In this document: in pieces, positions 35,979 through 43,194 of the stretch
Layout: the number at the start of each line of letters is the position of its first letter
Position numbering within the stretch: position 1 is the first letter of the stretch
Origin: JAUWGC01 sp963753055
GTDB lineage: Bacteria > Bacteroidota > Bacteroidia > Bacteroidales > B18-G4
Length of the DNA: 64,000 nt
Direction of reading: 5' to 3'
Assembly (NCBI GenBank): GCA_963753055.1
Contig: CAVWAP010000001.1
Coordinates: forward strand, 868,001 to 932,000
The notes under the pieces: model-generated
Seen by the model: the letters and a program-made list of their open reading frames with translations, nothing else
What the model was told of the DNA's origin: nothing
Databases searched by the model: none
Made by a program: the position numbers and the translations under genes

Positions 35979-38567
35979 ATGAATCTAAATAATTATACAA
36001 TAAAATCTCAGGAGATCATTCAAAAAGCTCAGGAGTTAGCTGATGTGAATCAGCACCAGGCCATTGAGAGCGCGCATATCTTAAAAAGCATTCTGACATT
36101 TGATGAGAATGTTATTCCATACTTGCTCAGGAAACTGGATGTTAACCTTGAAGTGATGACACTGGCCCTGGACAAAATTATTATAGGATTTCCTAAGGTC
36201 AGCGGAGGAGAACAATTCCTCTCCAGGGATGCGAACAGAGCATTACAAAAGGCAGAATACTATCTGAAGGAATTCAACGATAAGTTTATTTCAATAGAAC
36301 ACATATTACTGGGTATCCTGGCAGGAAATGATTCAGCAGCTCAATTAATGAAGGATAACGGGGTCACTGAAAAAGATTTGCTACAAGCTATTAAGCAACT
36401 AAGGAAGGGATCTACTGTTGATAGCCAAACATCTGACAATACTTACGATGCACTTAATCGATATGCCAGGGATTTAAATGATTTGGCCAACCAGGGCAAG
36501 CTTGATCCGGTCATCGGCAGGGATGATGAGATACGTCGGATATTACAAATATTGTCCAGAAGGACTAAAAACAATCCTATCTTAATCGGTGAACCGGGAA
36601 CTGGGAAAACTGCTATCGCCGAAGGATTGGCACATAGGATAGTGAAGGGAGATGTACCTGACAACCTGAAATCAAAGAAGATATTTTCTCTTGATATGGG
36701 TGCATTGATTGCAGGAGCAAAATACAAAGGTGAGTTTGAAGAGCGGTTGAAAGGTGTGGTTAAAGAAGTCATAAGTTCAGAAGGCGAGGTCGTCTTGTTT
36801 ATTGATGAAATTCATACACTTGTCGGTGCTGGTGCCGGTGAAGGAGCCATGGATGCTGCAAATATTCTTAAGCCTGCGCTGGCCAGAGGTGAACTAAGAG
36901 CGGTTGGGGCAACGACTCTTAAAGAGTACCAAAAATACTTTGAGAAAGATAAAGCTCTTGAGCGCAGGTTCCAAGTCGTCATGGTTGATGAGCCACAAAC
37001 AGAAGATGCTATTTCCATCCTCAGGGGGTTAAAGGAAAGGTATGAAACACATCATCATGTTCGAATAAAGGATGAAGCAATAATCTCCGCAGTTGAGCTT
37101 TCTCAGAGATATATTACCGATAGGTTTTTACCGGATAAAGCAATAGATCTGATCGATGAAGCTGCTTCTAAGCTAAGATTGGAAATTAATTCTTTGCCCG
37201 AACCGCTTGAAATACTGGAGCGCAAGATCATGCAACTGGAGATTGAGAAAGAAGCAATCAAAAAGGAAAAAGACAAGACCAAGATGCAAAAACTTGAAAC
37301 GGAATTAGCCAATATAAACGATGAGCGTAACAGGTTGAAAGCAAAATGGGAAGCTGAAAAGGAGGTTGTGGAAAAGATACAGCAAAGAAAAAAGGATATT
37401 GAAGACTATAAGATAGAAGCCGAGCGAGCTGAAAGAGAAGGCGATTTTGGACGTGTGGCCGAGTTAAGGTACGGAAAGACACAGGAGGCTGAAGCTGATC
37501 TGCAGGCTGCGAAGGTTGAACTGGAAGAAATGCAGGGCGAAACACCTATGATCAATGAGGAGGTAGGTTCAGAAGAGATTGCAGACATTGTGTCCAGGTG
37601 GACAGGTATACCAGTTTCCAGAATGTTGCAGAGTGAGAGAGAAAAACTGATGCACCTGGAAATAGAACTGCATAAACATGTTGTGGGGCAAGACGAAGCT
37701 ATACAAGCTGTTTCAGATGCGATCAGAAGAAGCCGGGCAGGGTTACAGGATATCAGGAGACCTATAGGTTCATTTATTTTCTTAGGTACAACAGGAGTTG
37801 GTAAAACAGAACTTGCTAAGGCATTAGCTGAGGTCCTCTTTGATAATGAAAATAATATTGTCAGGATTGATATGTCTGAATACCAGGAGAGGCATGCGGT
37901 TTCCAGACTGATTGGCGCTCCTCCGGGATATGTAGGCTATGATGAGAGTGGGCAGTTGACTGAGGCCATCAGGCGTAAACCTTATTCTGTAGTATTGCTT
38001 GATGAAATCGAAAAGGCCCACCCGGATGTATTTAACATTTTATTGCAAGTACTGGATGATGGCAGGTTAACTGATAATAAAGGAAGAACAGCCGACTTCA
38101 GCAATACCATTGTGATCATGACTTCGAATATCGGTTCACAAATAATTCAGGAAAGGATGGGCCAGATCAATAATGACAACATGGAACAAATCCTTGAGAC
38201 CACTAAAAAGGAGGTCTTCGATTTGTTAAAGAAGAGCATTAAGCCTGAATTCTTGAACAGGATAGATGAAATCATTATGTTTACACCCCTGTCGAAGAAA
38301 GAAATCCATGGAATTGTCAAAATTCAATTCGAAAGGGTGAGAAAGATGTTGTTGAACAATAATATCCATATTGAGATATCAGAAAAAGCCCTGGATTATA
38401 TTTCTGAGGCTGGATATGATCCGCAGTATGGTGCCAGGCCGATAAAACGCGTGCTTCAGCGAGAAGTGCTGAATGTGCTGTCAAAGATGATAATCTCTGG
38501 AGAAGTAGATCCGAAGTCAAAAATTTTCATTGACATAATGGACAAGCAGTTGGTGTTTAAACATTAA
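35979..38567 (+). CDS. clpB: ATP-dependent disaggregase ClpB
   Basis: 862 residues, full length. An N-terminal Clp-N domain (about 1-150) is followed by NBD1 with Walker A GEPGTGKTA (about 204) and Walker B VVLFIDEIHTLVGAG. A coiled-coil middle domain covers about 405-525. NBD2 has Walker A GTTGVGKTE (about 604) and VVLLDEIEKAHPDVFN. The C-terminal part has YGARPIKRVLQREV. It rescues aggregated proteins with DnaK. The lack of a TAnnTTTG box fits heat-shock-specific control, but that is inference. The 3' end overlaps ychF by 11 nt, tail to tail. Confidence 0.97.
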   Translation: MNLNNYTIKSQEIIQKAQELADVNQHQAIESAHILKSILTFDENVIPYLLRKLDVNLEVMTLALDKIIIGFPKVSGGEQFLSRDANRALQKAEYYLKEFNDKFISIEHILLGILAGNDSAAQLMKDNGVTEKDLLQAIKQLRKGSTVDSQTSDNTYDALNRYARDLNDLANQGKLDPVIGRDDEIRRILQILSRRTKNNPILIGEPGTGKTAIAEGLAHRIVKGDVPDNLKSKKIFSLDMGALIAGAKYKGEFEERLKGVVKEVISSEGEVVLFIDEIHTLVGAGAGEGAMDAANILKPALARGELRAVGATTLKEYQKYFEKDKALERRFQVVMVDEPQTEDAISILRGLKERYETHHHVRIKDEAIISAVELSQRYITDRFLPDKAIDLIDEAASKLRLEINSLPEPLEILERKIMQLEIEKEAIKKEKDKTKMQKLETELANINDERNRLKAKWEAEKEVVEKIQQRKKDIEDYKIEAERAEREGDFGRVAELRYGKTQEAEADLQAAKVELEEMQGETPMINEEVGSEEIADIVSRWTGIPVSRMLQSEREKLMHLEIELHKHVVGQDEAIQAVSDAIRRSRAGLQDIRRPIGSFIFLGTTGVGKTELAKALAEVLFDNENNIVRIDMSEYQERHAVSRLIGAPPGYVGYDESGQLTEAIRRKPYSVVLLDEIEKAHPDVFNILLQVLDDGRLTDNKGRTADFSNTIVIMTSNIGSQIIQERMGQINNDNMEQILETTKKEVFDLLKKSIKPEFLNRIDEIIMFTPLSKKEIHGIVKIQFERVRKMLLNNNIHIEISEKALDYISEAGYDPQYGARPIKRVLQREVLNVLSKMIISGEVDPKSKIFIDIMDKQLVFKH

Positions 38568-39654
38568 AGCGTACGAAGATTATATCCCCATCCTCCACGA
38601 TGTAATTCTTCCCTTCAACCTGGAGTTTTCCTGCATCCTTGCAAGCTTGTTCAGAACCAAGTTTGATGTAGTCGTTATATTTCATGACTTCAGCACGGAT
38701 AAACCCCCTTTCCAGATCGCTGTGGATGACTCCTGCAGCTTGCTGGGCATTCATGCCTTTACGGATAGTCCATGCATGTACTTCTTTTGGTCCGGCAGTA
38801 AAAAACGACTGCAGGTCAAGCAGATTATAGGCAGAACGGATCATTTTATTTACTCCCGGCTCAGTTAATCCTGCATCTTCAAGAAATGCCTTCCTGTCAT
38901 CTTCATCATCCAGTTCAGCTATTTCAGCCTCTAACTCTCCTGCAATAACAAGTATTTCAGCATGCTGATCTTTCAAAGCTTCCCTTACTTGCTCAACATA
39001 TGGATTGCCATTTACAGCTGAGGGATCATCCACATTACAAACATATAATACTGGTTTGTCAGATAGTAAAAACAGGTCTCTTACCGTACTTTTCTCTTCC
39101 TCATATAGAGGTACCGTCCTGGCCGACTTAAAGTTTTCGAAATGATCCTTGTAGACTTTCAGGATTTCAAGTTCTTTTTTGGCCTGCTTATCACCTACAT
39201 TGGCAACCTTTTCAACCCTTTGCATCTTCCTTTCAACCATTTCAAGGTCTTTTACCTGTAGCTCCAGGTCAACAATTTCCATATCCCTTACAGGATCAAG
39301 TGATCCTTCTACGTGGGGGAGATTCTCATCGTCAAAGCAACGGAGTACATGTATGATGGCATCGGTTTGTTGTATATCACCGAGGAACTTATTACCAAGG
39401 CCCTCACCTCTGCTTGATCCCTTGGCAAGCCCTGGAATATCAGCTATCTCAACCGTAGCAGGGACTACCTTGGCCGCCTTTTCGATCTTGTCAATTTCAA
39501 TTAATCGTTGGTCAGGTACTTCAACAATACCAATATTGGTTTTGGACGTGCTGAAGGCAAAGCTGCTCGACTGTGCTTTGGAGCTGGAAATACAATTGAA
39601 AATAGTTGTTTTGCCGATGTTGGTAATACCAATAATTCCGCATTTAAGGGCCAT
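38557..39654 (-). CDS. ychF: Ribosome-associated ATPase YchF
   Basis: 365 residues, as expected. The frame stays open to 39768, but I chose the ATG at 39652-39654 (MALKCGIIGITNIGKTTIFN), because family members begin there and a -7 box sits at 39690-39697. The P-loop is GITNIGKTT where many relatives read GLPNVGKST. Switch region DIPGLAKGSSRGEGLGNKFL; C-terminal TGS domain with FTAGPKEVHAWTIRKGMNAQ and MKYNDYIKLGSE. An Obg-family ATPase (OLA1/YchF) that binds ribosomes and affects stress responses. Convergent with clpB. Confidence 0.95.
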   Translation of the reverse strand: MALKCGIIGITNIGKTTIFNCISSSKAQSSSFAFSTSKTNIGIVEVPDQRLIEIDKIEKAAKVVPATVEIADIPGLAKGSSRGEGLGNKFLGDIQQTDAIIHVLRCFDDENLPHVEGSLDPVRDMEIVDLELQVKDLEMVERKMQRVEKVANVGDKQAKKELEILKVYKDHFENFKSARTVPLYEEEKSTVRDLFLLSDKPVLYVCNVDDPSAVNGNPYVEQVREALKDQHAEILVIAGELEAEIAELDDEDDRKAFLEDAGLTEPGVNKMIRSAYNLLDLQSFFTAGPKEVHAWTIRKGMNAQQAAGVIHSDLERGFIRAEVMKYNDYIKLGSEQACKDAGKLQVEGKNYIVEDGDIIFVRFNV

Positions 39655-39689
39655 GGTTAGTTGTTTAATTAAGTGATATAAAAGCGCTG

Positions 39690-39697
39690 CAAATATA
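39690..39697 (-). promoter_or_regulatory. Putative -7 promoter box of ychF
   Basis: Minus-strand TATATTTG matches TAnnTTTG, 35 nt before the chosen start. It supports the shorter ychF. Confidence 0.5.
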
Positions 39698-39757
39698 GTA
39701 ATTGTAAGAAATTGGGGATCAGTTACATATTTATTTTTTATTTTAAAATATGTTTTG

Positions 39758-39765
39758 TATTTTTG
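39758..39765 (+). promoter_or_regulatory. Putative -7 promoter box of rpsA
   Basis: TATTTTTG (followed by CA) matches TAnnTTTG strongly. It leaves a leader of about 125 nt before the ATG at 39896, long compared with others here and therefore a possible site for autogenous control by S1. Confidence 0.5.
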
Positions 39766-39895
39766 CACGCCAATTTACGGGGCAGGAAGATCCTGTAGGT
39801 AGATTCCCACGGAATTAACTGATAATTAACGGAGTACTAACCCGGTTTTGAACGCAAAAAGGGAATATTGCGGATAAACCACAATTTAAATTTGC

Positions 39896-42271
39896 ATGGC
39901 AGAGAAACCATCAAATGTGACGAACGAAGACGTCAAAGAGAACGAAGAAGTCAAAACGCAGAAGGAAGAAGCGGAAGAGAACGCAGAAGTCAAATCGCAG
40001 AGCGCAGAAGAACCTAAGGCGGAAGAGCCGGAAGAGAACGCAGAAGTCAAATCGCAGAGCGCAGAAGAACCTAAGGCGGAAGAGCCGGAAGAGAACGCAG
40101 AAGTCAAATCGCAGAGCGCAGAAGCGGAAGAGAACGCAGAAGTCAAATCGCAGAGCGAAGAAGGGCCTGAGGGAGAAGTGGAGCGAGGCGAAGCCGAGGG
40201 ACATCCCGCCGAAGGCGGGGAGAAAAGCGAGAAGAGAGAAGAGAAAGAAGAAGAACCAAAGGAAGAAGTCAAATCGCAGAAGGAAGAAGCGGAAGAGAAC
40301 GCAGAAGTCAAAACGCAGAACGCAGAAGAGAAAGAAGAAGTTGTTCCCGGAGAATTTGACTGGGACGCAGTTGGTAAGAAACAAGATAATTATACCAGCG
40401 ATGAGCGTGTTAAACTGGAAGAGGTTTATGACAAAACATTAAGTTCAATTGTAGAGCACGAGGTTATCGACGGCACTGTCGTTGCCAAGAATAACCGTGA
40501 AGTGGTCGTTAATATTGGATTCAAATCCGATGGCGTCATCCCTTTGAATGAATTAAGGTATAACCCCTCAATCAAGGTTGGAGACACAATCGAAGTGTAT
40601 GTTGAAAGCCAGGAAGATCCTAGCGGACAATTACTCTTATCACACAAGAAAGCCAGGATCCTGAAATCATGGGAAAGGATCAACGAAGCTTACGAAAAAG
40701 ACGAAATCATCAATGGTTATGTGAAATGCAGGACCAAAGGTGGATTGATCGTCGACGTATTTGGTATCGAGGCATTCCTCCCGGGATCACAGATCGATGT
40801 CAAACCCATTCGCGACTACGACATATTTGTTGACAAAACAATGGAATTCAAGGTGGTGAAAATCAACCACGAATTCAAGAACGTAGTTGTATCACATAAA
40901 GCATTGATTGAAGCCGAACTGGAACATCAGAAAGCAGAAATCATGTCTAAGCTTGAAAAAGGACAGGTCCTTGAAGGAACTGTTAAAAATATTACTTCAT
41001 ACGGAGTCTTTATTGATCTTGGTGGTGTTGATGGACTGATTCACATTACCGACCTCTCATGGGGTAGAATCAATCATCCAGATGAGATTGTCCAACTTGA
41101 TGAGAAGATCAAGGTGGTTATCCTCGACTTTGATGATGAAAAGAAACGTATTGCCCTTGGCCTGAAACAACTTACACCTCATCCGTGGGATGCTTTGGAT
41201 AAAGACCTGAAGGTAGGTGATAATGTGAAAGGAAAAGTCGTTGTGATTGCTGATTATGGTGCATTCATTGAAATTGCAACCGGCGTTGAAGGCCTGATCC
41301 ATGTATCAGAAATGTCATGGTCACAGCACCTGCGCACAGCACAGGACTTCCTGAAGGTAGGGAATGAAGTTGAAGCTGTTATCCTTACCCTCGATAGGGA
41401 GGAAAGAAAGATGTCACTAGGCATGAAACAGCTGATACCTGACCCATGGTCAAATATCATGGACAAATATCCTAAGAATTCCAAGCACACAGCAATTGTC
41501 AGGAACTTTACAAATTTTGGAATCTTTGTTGAACTGGAAGAAGGAGTTGATGGCTTGATCCATATCTCTGACCTTTCATGGTCAAAGAAGATCAAACATC
41601 CTGCTGAATTTACGAAGATTGGTGAAGATATCGAAGTCATTGTTCTTGATGTAGATGTTGAAAACAGGAGGTTAAGCCTGGGACATAAACAGTTGGAAGA
41701 GAATCCATGGGATGTGTTTGAAACCATTTTTACCCTGGGTTCAGTTCACAATGCAACGATCGTAAATGTTACAGAAAAGGGAGCGGTTGTTTCATTACCA
41801 TATGGTGTTGAAGGTTTTGTTCCAAACAGGCACCTTGCCAAGGAAGACGCATCACAAGCCAAGCTTGATGAGGCCCTGGATTTCAAGGTAATTGAATTCA
41901 ACAAGGATAACAAGAAGATTATTCTTTCTCATACAAAAACATATCAGGATACTAAAGATGCAGCCCAGGAGACGAAAGTAAAATCAGACCAGAGGGCAGC
42001 CAAGAGGTCGATGAAGAAGGTCAAGGATAATCTGGAGAAAACAACTCTTGGGGACCTTGAAGCCCTGGCTAATCTGAAGACAGAGATTGAGGAGTCTGAG
42101 AAGAAAGGGAAAGCTAAGGCCAAGGCAGCGAAGGAAGAACCTGTTAAAGAAGAACCTGTTAAGGAAGAACCTGTTAAGGAAGAACCTGCAAAGGAAGAAC
42201 CTGTAAAGGAAACTAAGAAGGAACCTGCCAAGGCAACCAAGGAAAAGCCTGAAGAGAAACAGGATAAATAA
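39896..42271 (+). CDS. rpsA: 30S ribosomal protein S1 with acidic repeat extensions
   Basis: 791 residues. Six S1 (OB-fold) domains run from about residue 186 to 684, e.g. GTVKNITSYGVFIDLGGVDG and GLIHISDLSWSKKIKHPAEF. S1 unfolds mRNA and helps it bind the 30S subunit. The conserved family start appears only at EFDWDAVGKKQDNYTSDERV, near residue 150. Before it are about 148 residues rich in Glu, Ala and Lys with repeats of AEVKSQSAEEPKAEEPEEN. The C-terminal 100 residues are also charged, ending in KEEPV repeats. The N-terminal part coincides with heptamer-type DNA repeats and a GC hairpin that look intergenic in origin. The stop codon overlaps the rnz start by 1 nt (TAATG), so the two are coupled. 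Confidence 0.93.
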   Translation: MAEKPSNVTNEDVKENEEVKTQKEEAEENAEVKSQSAEEPKAEEPEENAEVKSQSAEEPKAEEPEENAEVKSQSAEAEENAEVKSQSEEGPEGEVERGEAEGHPAEGGEKSEKREEKEEEPKEEVKSQKEEAEENAEVKTQNAEEKEEVVPGEFDWDAVGKKQDNYTSDERVKLEEVYDKTLSSIVEHEVIDGTVVAKNNREVVVNIGFKSDGVIPLNELRYNPSIKVGDTIEVYVESQEDPSGQLLLSHKKARILKSWERINEAYEKDEIINGYVKCRTKGGLIVDVFGIEAFLPGSQIDVKPIRDYDIFVDKTMEFKVVKINHEFKNVVVSHKALIEAELEHQKAEIMSKLEKGQVLEGTVKNITSYGVFIDLGGVDGLIHITDLSWGRINHPDEIVQLDEKIKVVILDFDDEKKRIALGLKQLTPHPWDALDKDLKVGDNVKGKVVVIADYGAFIEIATGVEGLIHVSEMSWSQHLRTAQDFLKVGNEVEAVILTLDREERKMSLGMKQLIPDPWSNIMDKYPKNSKHTAIVRNFTNFGIFVELEEGVDGLIHISDLSWSKKIKHPAEFTKIGEDIEVIVLDVDVENRRLSLGHKQLEENPWDVFETIFTLGSVHNATIVNVTEKGAVVSLPYGVEGFVPNRHLAKEDASQAKLDEALDFKVIEFNKDNKKIILSHTKTYQDTKDAAQETKVKSDQRAAKRSMKKVKDNLEKTTLGDLEALANLKTEIEESEKKGKAKAKAAKEEPVKEEPVKEEPVKEEPAKEEPVKETKKEPAKATKEKPEEKQDK
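39938..40340 (+). repeat. Purine-rich repeat region inside rpsA (57-nt units built of heptamers)
   Basis: Units starting GAAGAGAACGCAG occur at 39974, 40031, 40088, 40127 and 40292. The first three are spaced 57 nt and nearly identical; the next comes after 39 nt. Within each unit a 7-nt phase is visible: AACGCAG, AAGTCAA, ATCGCAG, AGCGCAG, AAGAACC. At 40298-40325 the series reads AACGCAG, AAGTCAA, AACGCAG, AACGCAG. The near identity suggests recent expansion. Confidence 0.85.
40175..40219 (+). repeat. Intergenic-type hairpin element inside rpsA
   Basis: The segment contains GAAGTGGAGCGAGGCGAAGC with CGAGGGA (40175-40201), then CCCGCC-GAA-GGCGGG (40205-40219), a perfect 6-bp GC stem. The composition is very unlike the rest of rpsA. 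The hairpin has the same form as the intergenic one at 15513-15528. It is read in frame as EVERGEAEGHPAEGGE. Confidence 0.7.
42134..42208 (+). repeat. 15-nt tandem repeats at the 3' end of rpsA
   Basis: Five units of GAAGAACCTGTTAAR (variants GCAAAG and GTAAAG), each encoding EEPVK or EEPAK. This gives the Lys/Glu/Pro-rich tail of S1. Confidence 0.85.
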
Positions 42272-43194
42272 TGACGTTTGCCATAACAATCCTGGGAAGT
42301 GGGGGTGCTATCCCGCTGGTCAGCAGAAACCCCAGTTCCCAGGTTCTTAATATTCACGAGAAACTTTTTCTTCTGGACTGTGCAGAAGGAACACAGGTTC
42401 AACTGCGCAAAAACAGGGTTAAGTTTCAGCGGATCAACCACATCTACATCACCCACCTTCACGGGGATCATTATTTTGGCATCATGGGCCTGGTCACCAC
42501 CTACCACTTGCTGGGAAGGACCAACGAGCTTCATGTTTTTGCCCCGGCCCCTTTGGAAGAGATTATTAATATTCAGCTTCTTGCTTCCAATACTGTGCTG
42601 CGTTATCCTTTGATTTTTCATGCCGTCGATACCGAAGTGTCAACCATGATCTATGATGATGATATGATGAGTGTGACTACCGTACCCCTGTCACACAACT
42701 TTCCGACATGTGGTTACTTCTTCCAGGAAAAGCGATCCAGAAGAAACATCAAAAAAGAATTTCTGGAGGGTCGCAACCTGACTAATGCTGAAATGAGAAA
42801 GATAAAAGAGGGAGAGGATTATAAGGACCCGTATGGAGATACTTATAAAAATAAGGATATCACATTGGATCCGCCGGAACCCAGATCCTATGCATATCTA
42901 ACGGATACTGCATACCACGAACCCGTGATCCCAATTATCAAAGGTACTTCTCTATTGTATCATGAAGCGACTTTCATGGAGGACAAGGCTAAAGATGCTA
43001 AAGAGAAGTTTCATTCAACAGCATTACAGGCAGCTACTATTGCCAAGAAAGCAGATGTCAAAAAGCTTATCCTCGGACATTATTCCGCACGATACACGAA
43101 CATCGGGAAATTACAAGATGAAGCAAAAACCATCTTTCCGAATACCATCATGGCTGATGATGGTAAGCTTGTCATAGTAAATCATAATAAGTGA
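42271..43194 (+). CDS. rnz: Ribonuclease Z
   Basis: 307 residues, short-form tRNase Z. It cuts the 3' trailer from pre-tRNA. The metal-binding motif is THLHGDHYFGIMGLV; further motifs are LGSGGAIPLVSRNPSSQVL at the start, LAYLTDT-like YAYLTDTAYHE, LLYHEATFMEDKAKDA, FHSTALQAATIAKKA and LILGHYSARY. The start codon overlaps the rpsA stop by 1 nt. It ends exactly where the convergent FAD oxidase gene ends. Confidence 0.95.
   Translation: MTFAITILGSGGAIPLVSRNPSSQVLNIHEKLFLLDCAEGTQVQLRKNRVKFQRINHIYITHLHGDHYFGIMGLVTTYHLLGRTNELHVFAPAPLEEIINIQLLASNTVLRYPLIFHAVDTEVSTMIYDDDMMSVTTVPLSHNFPTCGYFFQEKRSRRNIKKEFLEGRNLTNAEMRKIKEGEDYKDPYGDTYKNKDITLDPPEPRSYAYLTDTAYHEPVIPIIKGTSLLYHEATFMEDKAKDAKEKFHSTALQAATIAKKADVKKLILGHYSARYTNIGKLQDEAKTIFPNTIMADDGKLVIVNHNK

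Noticed and set aside
39655..39768. Longer start of ychF at 39768
   Set aside because: It adds 38 residues absent from YchF and covers the -7 boxes of both ychF and rpsA.
39886..40384. Minus-strand open frames rich in Ser/Phe/Leu opposite rpsA
   Set aside because: They are the complement of the purine-rich low-complexity repeats of rpsA; no start context or family resemblance.
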